Positions 24,462 through 34,812 of a stretch of DNA of 64,000 nucleotides are shown piece after piece. Location of the stretch: the NCBI RefSeq assembly GCF_000004195.4, contig NC_030678.2, forward strand, positions 155,943,047 to 156,007,046, read 5' to 3'. Source of the stretch: Xenopus tropicalis. Lineage: Eukaryota > Chordata > Amphibia > Anura > Pipidae. The number at the start of each line of letters is the position of its first letter. Position 1 is the stretch's first letter. A program made the position numbers and the translations under genes. Below the pieces are notes generated by a model. It was not told the origin of the DNA and did no database searches. It saw nothing but the letters and a program-made list of their open reading frames with translations.

Positions 24462-24546
24462 GATAATGTTATTTTTGAGAGGCTTTCAAGAGAGTCGAAG
24501 TATATGGAACAAACCCTAAACCACCTGGAACAATTTGCTTCTGAAG
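24462..24546 (+). CDS. atp8a2: atp8a2 internal exon (DNVIFERLS...EQFASE)
   Basis: An 85-base exon with acceptor ACAG at 24461 and donor GTAAAT at 24547. It starts in phase 0 and leaves one base (G) of a split Gly codon. It reads DNVIFERLSRESKYMEQ and then TLNHLEQFASE. This is the helical N-domain segment that follows KGA in P4-ATPases. NVIFERLS is characteristic of ATP8A2; ATP8A1 has TVIYDRLA at this place, so the exon is a good paralogue discriminator. The exon is 0.9 kb downstream of the Tc1-type transposon that occupies the end of the preceding intron. Confidence 0.96.
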
Positions 24547-25367
24547 GTAAATATTCCATAGTCAGTGTTCAGACATATCCCTGTTAACCATTTCATAACA
24601 CCAAAAGGCCAATGAACTGAGGCTTTGGATTCTTTTCCCAGTTCCAGTGAGTTTAAGTGCTAATATGGGGTAAATTAAGTGGGGAATCTCACTCTGCACC
24701 AACTAGTAAACGTTGTAGTTAGTTGTATCTGCACTGGGGCAAAATGGCTGAATCCTACTATATTAATCTGCCATATCTTTAAAGTTATTCCCAAATACAT
24801 AGGGTTTTTCGTTTTTGAAGTTATGAAAAGACGTAAAACGTAACCTCTGCTAATGCTTTTGAATGAGAAGAGCAATGCTTGAATCACACGTTGTGCTAAT
24901 TAGATGGAATTTAGGTTCTTTATTTAGAAATGAATGGAAACTACATTTTTTTCTGCCAATGCTAGAAAAATGTTACTTAATGTATTAAGATGTCCCCTTT
25001 TATAAAATATATATATATATTGGGCATTGCTTCCCACCAGGGCATCTGGGCTTTGTACACCATACTGACAGTATTTTGGTTATGAGCCTGGAATAGCCAA
25101 AACCACACAATCTATTTGTGTCTGAAAGCCATGCCTTAATATATCATCCAATTTGGCAAAAACTTTCTTTTTGATCTTTATTTCAGTATGTTACGGTGCA
25201 TATTGGCAAATTCCCTAGGAAATCTACTTTTACACAATGTTTGCAGGGTAGATTTCATCTCACAATAAATTGTTGTCCTTGAAAATGAACGCTTATTTCA
25301 TTTGTGAATGCCTTGAGTTTTCCCAGTCATGTTTCTGGCAGTTTTTGGTCATATATTTGTCTGATTA

Positions 25368-25793
25368 TTAAAGGGACAGTAACACCAAAAAATGAAAGTG
25401 TATAAAAGTAATTACTATATAATGTAATGCTGCCCTGTACTGGTACAACTGGTGTGTTTTCCTTAGAAAGACTACTATAGTTTATATAATAAAGCTTCTG
25501 TGTAGCCACGGGGGCAGCCATTTACAGGGGAAAAGGCACAGGTTACTTAGCAGATAACAGATAAAACCCCATTATATTCTACAAAGCTTATCTGTTATCT
25601 GCTTTGTGCCTGTGCCTTTTCTCCTTTTTCCCAGCTTCAATGGCTGCCCCCGTGTTGACATAGCAGCTCATTTATATAAACTATAGTAGAGTTTCTGTTG
25701 CAAACTTACCAGTTTTACCTGTGCAGGGCAACTGTACATTATATTTTAATTACTTTAAAACACTTTCAATTTTTGGTGTTACTGTTCCTTTAA
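25368..25793. mobile_element. Long palindromic TTAA MITE
   Basis: Begins TTAAAGGGACAGTAACACC and ends with its complement GGTGTTACTGTTCCTTTAA, with TTAA at both ends. The two halves pair over most of 426 bp: AGATAACAGATAA on the left faces TTATCTGTTATCT on the right, with ATTATATTCTACAAAGC near the centre. No coding potential. Likely T2/Kolobok-like by the TTAA target. Confidence 0.88.
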
Positions 25794-26091
25794 TGTATTT
25801 GGTGTCAGAATGTATATGTTTATTTGTATAGTGTCAATAAATTTCCAAAAAATACATAATACATGATAGAACAGAAAGGAATAAAATACAGTACATATAT
25901 CCAAGAACAATCACGATTAAACGAGTAAATTAGAATTAAGAAATTCTCTGGCCCTGGCCAATGAGCAGTGCTTGTTGGACTTATAAAGTTCATGCCCCCT
26001 GTTAAAGTTGCAACCTTTGCTTAGGGGCCCCTATGATAAGGTTACAGCTATAGAAACACATTGGTTCATAAGCCAGAGTTCCAAAAGTATA

Positions 26092-26383
26092 CAGGTATAT
26101 CCAGAAATGGGATAGGCTGTTACGGGAAGGCCGTCTCCCATAGACTTCATTATAATCAAACAATTAAAATTTTAAAAGGCGATTTCCCTTTTCTCTGTAA
26201 TAATAAACAGTGCCTTGTATTGGATGGTAAATAAGCTATATGATTCCATACTGGATGCTATCCAATCCTATTGGGTTTATTTTATGGCTAAATGAATTTT
26301 ATCAGACTTGGTATTATGATCCAGATTACAGAAGGATCCTCTACCCAGAAAACCCCAGGTCCTGAGCATTCTGCGTTATAGAT
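26092..26383 (+). mobile_element. CAGGTAT MITE, degraded single-unit copy
   Basis: Starts CAGGTATATCCAGAAATGGG; retains GGCCGTCTCCCATAGACTTC, TTCTCTGTAATAATAAACAG and CCTATTGGGTTTATTTTATG. It has only one internal unit and many substitutions, so it is older than the expanded copies. Confidence 0.75.
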
Positions 26384-26885
26384 CCAACAAGAAATAGATG
26401 GTCAAGCCAAAATTAACCCTAATTGACCATGAAGCTGGGCTTTCAGTTGTATCTAGGAGAGCAAATAGACATTTTTGTCTTTTTGGGAACCACTGCTGTA
26501 AACCTTAGAGTCAGATGGACGTTATAGAGGACATTAAAGGACCCAACAGGAGGGTGCAAAGTGCTGCCATTCACAGGGGTTGAGGTGCTGACTTATAAAT
26601 GGGTGGTATGAAAGGAGAAGCAGAGGCAGCTCTGTGAGAAACAGAAGAGACATCCAGAAATGTTTTGGAGAAGCAAGTGAGAAGATATAGTTCTGTACAG
26701 AGGAGTAAATGACTTTAAAAATCAAGAGAAGATGGTTCTTTTCTTAATGGGTTTCCATGATATTGACTTCAACTGAGATGGAGGTGGTTCCCTCCTGGAT
26801 AGGAGAGGCTAAAGTTGAAGGCTTTTCTTCTTTTTATTATGTCATAAAATGATTTTTAAACCTGTAAATTGTGCTTTGTTTAAAG

Positions 26886-27025
26886 GTTTAAGGACCTTGT
26901 GTCTTGCATACTGTGACCTGCAAGATTCAGAGTATGAGGCGTGGTTGAACGTTCATAGTGAAGCCAGCGTGGTTATTAAGGACAGAGCCCAGAAACTTGA
27001 AGAGTGCTATGAAATTATTGAAAAG
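26886..27025 (+). CDS. atp8a2: atp8a2 internal exon ([11 protein letters not shown]...EECYEIIEK)
   Basis: A 140-base exon with acceptor TAAAG at 26885 and donor GTAAGT at 27026. Two bases finish the split Gly codon and the exon ends in phase 0. It encodes 46 whole codons: [19 protein letters not shown], then [20 protein letters not shown] and CYEIIEK. This closes the N domain; the GLRTLC motif is conserved in P4-ATPases. [15 protein letters not shown] matches ATP8A2, where ATP8A1 has NRLLKLEESYELIEK. No stop or frameshift is present, so this part of the gene looks functional. Confidence 0.96.
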
Positions 27026-27567
27026 GTAAGTTCAATGTTCCTGCAAAGCCCAAAGGTTGTATTGACTGAGCTGACTGGTTTATGCTTAGCCATCCTTGTG
27101 AATATCCCAATGTTCTGACTGCCAAGACAAAGGTTAGAAGGGTCAATGCAAGAGAAACAACAACTGGAAATGCCTTGAAATTAAACAACTCTGCTGTGTC
27201 ATCAACATAATTTGACCTATGGTGTGGGGTATTGTGCCATTAATTGCTTTGGGTTACAGTACATGATGGGGACTATTTATTGCTTATCAGAGAAGCACTC
27301 CAAATAAGTTTACATAGGTTATATTTTTGGGTCAAGATCCCCATAAAGTTTTAGTGGCAAAATGTGCCACTTTATGCTGGGGATGTACTGGGCCACTTCA
27401 TGCTGAGGGACAATGGCATTCCATGGTGTGAGTATCAGTTTATGATGCAAAATATGTTGAATTTTGTCATGTACTAAGAACAACAATTTTGTTACTTTTG
27501 TCATAGTCCCATTGAACATGTACAGCTCTGTGTCCTTAATCCTCCCTGATGTACTGTATTTAAAATA

Positions 27568-28122
27568 CAGGTATCGGACCCTTTATCTGGAAACCCGTTA
27601 TCCAGAAAGCTAAGAATTACGGAAAGCCCGTCTCCCATAGACTCCATTTTAATCAAATAATTCAGAATTTTAAAACTGATTCTCTTTTTCTCTGTACTAA
27701 AAAAACAGAACCTTGTACTTGATCCCAACTAAGATATAATTACCCCTTATTGGGGGCAGAACAGCCCTATTGGGTTTATTTAATGGTTAAATGATTCCCT
27801 TTTTCTCTGTAATAATAAAACAGTACCTGTACTTGATCCCAACTAAGATATAATTACCCCTTATTGGGGGCAGAACAGCCCTATTGGGTTTATTTAATGG
27901 TTAAATGATTCCCTTTTCTCTGTAATAATAAAACAGTACCTGTACTTGATCCCAACTATGATATAAATAATCTTTATTGGATGCAAAACAATCCGATTGG
28001 GTTTAATTAATGGTTTATTGATTTTTTAGTAGACTTAAGGTATGGAGATCCAAATTACGGAAAGACCCCTTATCCAGAATACCCTTGGTCCCGAGCATTC
28101 TGGATAACAGGTCCTATACCTG
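27568..28122 (+). mobile_element. CAGGTAT MITE, full length with expanded unit
   Basis: Runs from CAGGTATCGGACC to GGTCCTATACCTG, with TA next to each end, consistent with a TA target duplication. It holds about three 113-bp units, so it is longer than the 328-bp single-unit copy at 51238-51565. No protein is encoded. Confidence 0.87.
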
Positions 28123-28166
28123 TATTTTATCATGCATTGTCAAATGATCTGAAGTGAACACATAAA

Positions 28167-28446
28167 TGGGACCTGTTATCCAGAGTGCTCAGGAACCAGG
28201 GTTTTCCAGTGAAGGGGTGTTTCTGTATTTTGGATCTCCATACCTTAACATGAATCAAACCCAATAGTATTGTTTTACCTCCAATAAGGATTCATTTTAC
28301 CGAAGTTGAGATCACATACAAACTACTGTTTTATTATTCCAAAGAAAAAGGAGATCATATTTAAAAATGTAAATGTTTTCATTTAAATTGAGTCTATGGG
28401 AGATGGCCTTTCTGTAATTTGGAGCTTTCTGGATAATGGGTTTACA
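28167..28446 (-). mobile_element. CAGGTAT MITE, degraded, opposite orientation
   Basis: Reads GGGACCTGTTATCCAGAGTG at the left, TTTTGGATCTCCATACCTTA inside and TTTCTGGATAATGGGTTT at the right: the family in reverse, with a single unit. Confidence 0.75.
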
Positions 28447-28457
28447 GTTAAAGAAAC

Positions 28458-28618
28458 ATGTTGCTCACCAAACCCTTTGATGTTATTCCAGTTGCCCCAC
28501 GTAGGTGCCCACTTTTACATTTCTGAATTGGAGGCAAGTTTTGGAAGCACAGAGATGCAGTTTTACTCCAAGCAAAGCCTTCTATGGGCTAGCAGTCAAT
28601 CAAATAGCCAATCACAAT
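28458..28618 (+). repeat. ATCCCCAACC repeat, internal fragment
   Basis: Contains TGCTCACCAAACCCTTTGAT, GAATTGGAGGCAAGTTTTGG and AGCCAATCACAATCA, all present in the same order in other copies; both ends are missing. Confidence 0.6.
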
Positions 28619-28619
28619 C

Positions 28620-28995
28620 ATGCCGCCCCGCCGCAATGAAATTGTGAAATTTTGCTCCCATACGGAGCAATGGGGATTTCTCCCCACTGCTCCGTATCGG
28701 AGTTTAAATGGGCGCGCGCGGTGGCAGGGAGGGTGGGTACGGGGAGAAAGAGGTTTGTTTGCGCATGCGCGAGCAGGGAAGGGGGGTGGGGCCAGGCCCG
28801 GATTTGTGGAGAGGCCACAAAGGCCCGGGCCTAGGGTGGCAGAAATCCGCTGGTCACGCATGCATGCGCACTGGGGGGGGGGGGGCGTGCGACCTGGGAC
28901 GGCCACTGGGCGGGCGGTTTTGAAATCCGGCCCTGGGTGGGGCGCGAATGGGGGGGCGGCCTCGGGGCACCCGGATTTGAAATCCGGCGCTGCTG
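28620..28995. repeat. CpG-dense repeat block
   Basis: Strongly GC- and CpG-rich compared with its AT-rich surroundings. Contains GGCGCGCGCGG, GCGCATGCGCGAG, CAGGCCCGGATTTGTGG (28793) and TTGAAATCCGGCCCTGG (about 28920), which look like inverted termini of a frog MITE. A 149-residue frame at 28620-29069 is judged non-coding. It is not a promoter CpG island by any evidence here. Confidence 0.6.
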
Positions 28996-29844
28996 ATGAT
29001 ACAAACAGGTTTAGAAAAAAGATATCACGTTATGAAGCCTTGTATTGGGCTTTATTTCCATTTGCTTGATAAAATGACCAAATAAAAATGGAGTATTTAT
29101 ACCGATGCTATTAAGAGGTCCTTTGATTGCTATTTGGGTTGCCTCAGTTCAAAACGACTTCTTGAGAATATGAAAGCAATTAATATCTTGCTTTGAATCA
29201 TTACAAACACTTACCAGTCATATGGGCGCAATTAAGGTGAAATAAAAAGGATTATGGAAGGAAATTACAGATCATACAGTGAGTTGTTATAAAACCAGGA
29301 AGCACTGGCGATGGAAGCCAACTCGGTAATGGAATGCAGACAGAGGTTCTCGGTAATTGCCTGCAGAAACCATTATCAGTTGGAAGAGCTCATGAATTAA
29401 AGAAAATCTTTCACATTTGGCTCATGTATGTCTGTAAGTGCAGTTGTGGTTCTTGCTCTTTCCCCACACTCAGTTGTGTGTAAAACCACTTTCATTAAAG
29501 GTACTTGTGTCAAAATACACTCTTGCAGTTCCATATAGTTGCGTCGGCGCTGCTCAGCCCTTTCTGCCTTCTGTTGCAGCGCTGCTGCACCTATTGGCAC
29601 AGAAGAACCATAGCGCTACTGTCACCTCCAGACCAGCTTGTAGCTCCAGGGTTCCCTCAGCCATGTGTCGCTCACCACAATTTAGTTGCACTAGACTAGA
29701 AGCATGGGACGCAAAAGACACTTGTCAGGCAGAAAATATTTGCTGCAACTGTGTCAACTTATAATAAAGCACAGGCACAGCTGCATGGATTTTGAGGAAT
29801 CACAACTGTGGTAGGCGCAAGGCAGTTGTGATTTGCAGATGTGA

Positions 29845-29985
29845 TGTGTATGTATGTATGTATGTATGTGTAACTTTATAAAGCGCCACAAGGGTACGCA
29901 GCGCTGTACAATCTAAGTGCCATGTGGTATGAGACACAGTAGGAAGGAGGTCCCTGCCCCGTAGAGCTTACAATCTAAGTGATGT
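29845..29985 (-). mobile_element. L2/CR1-like LINE 3' end, reversed
   Basis: (TATG)n tail then AACTTTATAAAGCGCCACAA, GGGTACGCAGCGCTGTACAA and CCGTAGAGCTTACAATCTAA. This is the complement of the 3' end seen at 56886-57105. Confidence 0.7.
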
Positions 29986-30303
29986 GCTACACAGTTACTT
30001 TCTAAAACTTTAATAAATAACCCATTTAGTAACCTTTTGTATTTTGGTTGCTAGGGTTGTTAAACTTCCAGTTGAAAAGCAGAAGAATTTTCATTAGAAA
30101 AATAACTATATAAAAATAACTTCATTTTATGCCCGGCTTTCAATGAGCATAGTCAGCTGATAATTGTGGTGCTTACCATTGATGTGGGTGGCACTAGGAA
30201 GAAATGGCATTAAACTACAAAAAGTAAAATAGGAATCTTAGTGGCTGAAATACAGCACAGAAAACATTTAATATAATTTATGTGTATTTGTTGTCATTTG
30301 AAG

Positions 30304-30442
30304 GATTTGATGCTGCTTGGTGCAACCGCCATTGAAGACCGCCTTCAAGGAGGAGTCCCAGAGACCATAGCAACATTAATGAAAGCTGAAATAAAAATAT
30401 GGGTCTTAACAGGAGATAAACAAGAAACAGCAGTCAACATAG
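30304..30442 (+). CDS. atp8a2: atp8a2 internal exon with TGDK motif (P domain)
   Basis: A 139-base exon with acceptor TTTGAAG at 30303 and donor GTAATC at 30443. It begins in phase 0 and leaves one base of a split Gly codon. It encodes [20 protein letters not shown], then [20 protein letters not shown] and [16 protein letters not shown] lies at the hinge between N and P domains and corresponds to the DPPR region of other P-type ATPases. [11 protein letters not shown] carries the conserved TGDK signature of the P domain. [10 protein letters not shown] with the preceding AE fits ATP8A2. This is the most conserved exon in the window. Confidence 0.97.
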
Positions 30443-30907
30443 GTAATCAATTACATTTTGATACGGTTGTTTATGATTTATTGGCCCCTAGCCCCACTTG
30501 TTCCCAAGGCTCAAACCAGTACTATGGCTTCCTGGCAAAACTCTACTTACTCTACATTTCTTGTAATAAAATGGACGTAACTTTGGGCAGAATTTATGTT
30601 CACCAATAAGCTGAGGGTGTCTCTTTCTCATAGGAAGAAGCATCCGTACTCAGTTCCCATAGCAGCGAGACTTTTAGTGGAGCCCCTGATAATCTGCACA
30701 TTTGGGATTGAGCTGTATTGTTAGTTGCTGTGTCTGCCAATGTGCAGGCTGTGGGCATTTATTTATTTGGATTATTTTTCCCAGTACTTTATGTTGCCTT
30801 TAAAGCAGCAATTTGTGGTTATAACTAAATGGGGGCTCTTCCTGAGACATCAAAGTCCTTCATTCTGACCCAGGAAATTTTTGGACACACCATTGTTCTG
30901 CCTAGAC

Positions 30908-31095
30908 CAGGGGTGCCCAGACTTTTTTGCGCGCCGATTGAATTTGGCTCCTCCCCGCGTACATTCACGACGCAGCATACGTACGCATCCCGAATAAAAG
31001 TGCCTCACTTCCGCATTTCCCGGCTTAGACGCGGTCCACCAGAAATCCACTGGGGATCGACTGGTTGACCGCGATCAACGTTTTGGCCACCCCTG
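30908..31095. mobile_element. hAT-type MITE with perfect 8-bp target duplication
   Basis: A 188-bp element from CAGGGGTGCCCAGACT to TTTGGCCACCCCTG. The 8 bases GCCTAGAC occur directly on both sides (30900-30907 and 31096-31103). An 8-bp duplication with CAG-type ends is characteristic of hAT elements. Internally CpG-rich, no ORF of note. Confidence 0.9.
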
Positions 31096-31952
31096 GCCTA
31101 GACCATGACATGTTCTGCTTAGGTTGTGCCCCTATCTCTGCCTCTGCTGATAACTCCCAAAAGGTTACTGCTCTACATTCCTTAAAAAGCAATAGCACAA
31201 GAGCTAAATTAAAGATAATACATAATGATGAACTGCAGCCAAAATTCTCTACAGGTGAAAATGCAGCTATTTTAAGATAAGTTCCTAGATAGGTAGAATT
31301 TTTAAAATGCTAATTTATGAAATAACCAATTAGGGCATCATGACAGATTTCCAGCTATCCTGTCCTATCTTACCAAAACTTTCCTGACAGTTAGAAATGT
31401 TGTTTTTTTTTAGCAAAACGGTGCATTTATCAAAGCTGGTGCCTCTGTCAGTTCCCAAGAATGTGTTTCACTGCTCTGAGATATTCTGTTCAGTGGCGCG
31501 GTAGCGCTCAGGGTAGCTCAGCATCTGCACTGAGCACTTTCACCTTAATCAGGGAGAAAGGATCCAGACAATTATTTTCCAAAAATAAATTGCATAAAAA
31601 AAGGAAATTAAATTCTAAGCACCTCCATTATACATCAAACATTGTTTTTAATACTAAATACAGCTACAAATACATTTACTGAATTTACTACAAAATGTTA
31701 ATGTATTAGTAAGTTACTTAGAATTACAATGATTGCTTATTATGCAATATATATATATATTGGCTTTGCATCTCCTTTGAATATGTTTTCATTTTATAAT
31801 AATTTTTTGTTATTAAATTTTAAATGATTGCTCTCCCTTAACTTAATTTGTTTTCCTGCTTTGAATGCACTCATACTGCTTGGCAGTTACAAACAACATG
31901 GCATATAACATTTTGGTTCAAATCAGGTTTGAGCAGGTAAATCTGGTAGTTA

Positions 31953-32083
31953 CAGTGGTGTAAGTATAGAGGCCGGCGGGTGTTAGGGATTGGGCAATCG
32001 GGAGCCTGGTAGGGATCTCTTTGTGCTGGGCCCCTCTGAAGATTTTTTGCTGGGGGGCCTGGGGCACACTAGTTACACCACTG
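31953..32083. mobile_element. Small hAT-like MITE (CAGTGGTGTAA ends)
   Basis: 131 bp from CAGTGGTGTAAGTATAGAG to CACACTAGTTACACCACTG. Flanks GGTAGTTA and GTTAGTTC are a weak 8-bp duplication. A related fragment is near 44495-44530. Confidence 0.7.
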
Positions 32084-32559
32084 GTTAGTTCTGTAGCAAT
32101 CTATGTCTTATTCAAATGCCTAGCCCTTATGGGGTGTTTATTTGAGCCTTGCATATTACACATTCATGAACTGCCCAATAAAGCCCTACCTACAAGGGGC
32201 AATTTCAAATTCAGCAAAATGTGCAACATCCAGTTTTCAAGGCCACAATGCAACGTTTTTCCCTCCAGAATTCCAGTGTTTTTGAACACTTTGATTTTTT
32301 CTCAGTTGCGATGATGCATGGGGATTAGGTTTAGTCACTTTTGATTCCTTTGTCCTATTAACTCTGCTCTCTTTTGGAGCCCTGGGATTAGCACCATGTT
32401 CAGGGAGGCAGTAGCTGCAGGATCCCATTGTATCAATAGGTGTACTTCCAAACTATTCATGAGAGCAGACTGGGAGGGCAAGTATTTTCAAATACAGGCT
32501 AAAAAAAGATCCAGTTGGTCACCACCCAAACTCCTTTGCCTGATTTGACCATTCACGTT

Positions 32560-32800
32560 GTAGGCCAAACTGATTGTGATGTTTTGCCCTTATCCAGCAA
32601 TCACATCATAACTGGGGCCTATGCAGGCCTGTTGGGAGAGGATCTACAGCCTAATATTGCCCTTGCCTGCCTGAATTTTCAAACCTGCCTTATAGATATG
32701 TGGCTGATTAATGGACAGATATCACTCAGACAGGCCGTCACTTTGGCCCCGTACTTGGTCTCCGGTGGCCGATTTGGCAGCCCGTGTTTGGCCACCTTGG
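32560..32800. repeat. Old decayed palindromic repeat
   Basis: Contains ATGCAGGCCTGTTGGGAGAG, AATATTGCCCTTGCCTGCC and GACAGGCCGTCACTTTGGCC, resembling scattered pieces at about 5640-5690 and 14108-14190. Ends not clear. Confidence 0.4.
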
Positions 32801-33301
32801 GTGAAAATTAAGTGCGCAGTCTATTAAGGCATTCTAATTACCTCATTTACTGGCCCATTAAGTTTAAAATAAAAACATATACAAGTATTTTCTTAAATTT
32901 ATGAGTAATTATGTAATCCGGCGTGCCGTAGCGAAGAAGATTTATATCCTGATGTACAATGAGGGTTATTTAGAATTTCATGTGAATTCATATATGAGAG
33001 AGTTCTAGGCATTAACAATAACATTCCGTATTGAGACTTTTATTATGCAAGTCCCCAGAGTTACGGCGCTCGGCAAGTCCTCATTCCACTGAGGCATGAC
33101 AGCCTGAAATAGGTATTTATAGAACTCTTGGTTACATAAGGTTCCCTTCCAAATCCAAACTGTCACATATGAAAAGCCAGTGATATAAAATTGCTGTTCA
33201 TATCCATATAATTTAAGTGACTTCCAGTCATTATTTCTGTATCCTTAGTTGGTATCTTTCCCGCGACACCGTATGACACCTTCCATTTCCTTCCCTGGCA
33301 G

Positions 33302-33366
33302 GTTATTCGTGCAGGCTGGTGTCACAAACAATGTCGCTCATCGTAGTGAATGAGGATTCTCTGGAT
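33302..33366 (+). CDS. atp8a2: atp8a2 internal exon (YSCRLVSQTMSLIVVNEDSLD)
   Basis: A 65-base exon with acceptor CTGGCAG at 33301 and donor GTAAGT at 33367. Two bases complete the split Gly and 21 codons follow, ending in phase 0. It reads GYSCRLVSQTMS and then LIVVNEDSLD. GYSCRLVSQ is an ATP8A2 signature; ATP8A1 has GHSCKLLKK. The segment is part of the P domain just after the TGDK strand. A 21.4-kb intron, the longest in the window and full of repeats, separates it from the next exon. Confidence 0.95.
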
Positions 33367-33561
33367 GTAAGTAATAATTTGGGTGCTGCTTAAAGTTCTC
33401 TGTGCTTTATTGTCAGCAGTTTGATACACACTATGAATGTATTATGTGTAGGCCCAAAAAGCACATTAAACTCTTGAAATAGTTATAAATATTGTGACAG
33501 ACTGGGGAGTGAGAGAAAACTCAGCTGTCATTGTTTCTGACCTGTGGCCCTTCAGCTGTTC

Positions 33562-34330
33562 TTCACAGTTACACAGTTAATTTGGGTTAAAAAAAGACAA
33601 AGGTGCATCTAGTTTAGCCCTTCTGAATGAACCGCACTGCACATGTATCACAACAAATTATCCAAGCCACTCCTATGGGTGTTAATAGAATCTGCCATCA
33701 CAACATCAACCGGCACAGCATTCCCCAACCTCACTGCCCTCACCCGGAAGAACCACCTACGCTGCTTCAAATGGAAATTCACCTTCTAAAGTCTAAGGGC
33801 TCTGGCACACAGGGAGATTAGTCGCCCGCGACAAATCTCCCTGTTCGCGGGCGAATAATCTCCCCCAGTTGCCATCCCACCGGCGAACATGTAAGTCGCC
33901 GGTGGCATGGCACACGCAGTGGCGCGATTTTGGCAAATCGCCGAAAATGCCTCGCGAGGCAACTTCGGCGATTTGCCGAAATCGCCTGCGCAGCGCGTAT
34001 CATCCCACCGGCGACTTACATGTTCGCCGGTGGGATAGTAGTTCAGGGAGATTAGTCACCCGTGACAAGGAAGATTTGTTGCGGGCGACTAATCTCCCCG
34101 TGTGCCAGAGTCAGGGGAGAATCTGATTCTTTGATCTATGGGAAAAAAGACCCCCCACTATCTGTATAATCTCTATAATGCCCTCTAATGCACTTGTAAA
34201 GAATAATCATGTCCCCTCGCAAGAACCTTTTCTCCAAAGAAAACAACTCCAACCTTGACAGTCTTTCCTCATAGTTTAATTATCACATTCCTTTTACCTT
34301 TGTAGTTGCATGTCTTTGCACTGTCTCCAC
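33562..34330 (-). mobile_element. Repeat related to 7708-8015, split by a palindromic MITE
   Basis: Contains TTCCCCAACCTCACTGCCCT, the complement of a block at about 7741-7760, and after the inserted MITE (33799-34110) continues with AATCATGTCCCCTCGCAAGA and AACTCCAACCTTGACAGTC. Confidence 0.65.
33799..34110. mobile_element. Palindromic CpG-rich MITE
   Basis: Starts GCTCTGGCACACAGGGAGAT and ends AATCTCCCCGTGTGCCAGAG. Arms pair over nearly the full 312 bp; GGCGAACATGTAAGTCGCC near 33881 faces its mirror at about 34010, and the centre is CCTCGCGAGG. It is inserted in an older repeat. Confidence 0.85.
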
Positions 34331-34574
34331 TGAGTGACTGTCTAGAGTTGCACGGTTTGTTATCCACAATATCACCCAAATCCTCACTGGTACAGGTTGT
34401 AAATCATCAGTAGCTGCCAGGAGACTGAATGAACAGTGAATTAAGTTCTGTAAATGGAAACAGGCAGATGATTTGCTCAGCTTACCCTTTTATTCTTTTA
34501 AAAGGGAATCACCTCCTGTAAAAAAGCACTAGGTCTTGTCCCTTAATTTGTATATAACTTGTCTTATATCATAC

Positions 34575-34812
34575 ACAAGAGCCATGAATATCCTGTAAAT
34601 TATATACTTATAGATGGTGCTTGGTGATGTTATCAGTTATAATCAATGCTTAGTGATGTACTTTCTGTCACATGACTTACTGAAACTTGTGTATTATAAT
34701 AAATAAAGTATTAAAAGTCACCTTGGAGCTCCACAACCTGTAAAAAAATATGCTTGAACTCTTTGGTGACTTTTAATATACTTTTATTTTACAATAGGTG
34801 TATGTTACTCAC
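34575..34812 (-). mobile_element. Hairpin-ended repeat, copy 1
   Basis: Contains GATGGTGCTTGGTGATG, TTCTGTCACATGACTTACTG, and a pair GTATTAAAAGTCACC and GGTGACTTTTAATATAC facing each other at about 34708 and 34764. Its blocks match the complement of 60716-61065 in order. Confidence 0.72.

Larger units (their letters stand above)
24547..26885 (+). other. atp8a2 intron 4 of window
   Basis: A 2.3-kb intron. It holds the palindromic TTAA MITE (25368-25793) and a degraded copy of the CAGGTAT MITE (26092-26383). 24550-25360 is AT-rich with a short (AT)n near 25008 and no gene. Confidence 0.8.
27026..30303 (+). other. atp8a2 intron 5 of window
   Basis: A 3.3-kb intron. It holds two CAGGTAT MITE copies in opposite orientation (27568-28122 and about 28167-28446), a fragment of the ATCCCCAACC repeat (about 28458-28618), a CpG-dense repeat block (28620-28995), a repeat-poor stretch (29000-29420) and a reversed LINE 3' end (29845-29985). 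No other coding sequence is supported. Confidence 0.8.
30443..33301 (+). other. atp8a2 intron 6 of window
   Basis: A 2.9-kb intron. It holds two small hAT-like MITEs (30908-31095 and 31953-32083), an (AT)n tract near 31748, a decayed palindromic repeat (about 32560-32800) and a repeat-poor AT-rich stretch (32815-33240) just before the acceptor. Confidence 0.8.

Noticed and set aside
28620..29069. 149-residue frame in GC-rich DNA
   Set aside because: Low-complexity Gly/Arg-rich translation from a CpG-dense repeat; stop codons are rare there by composition.
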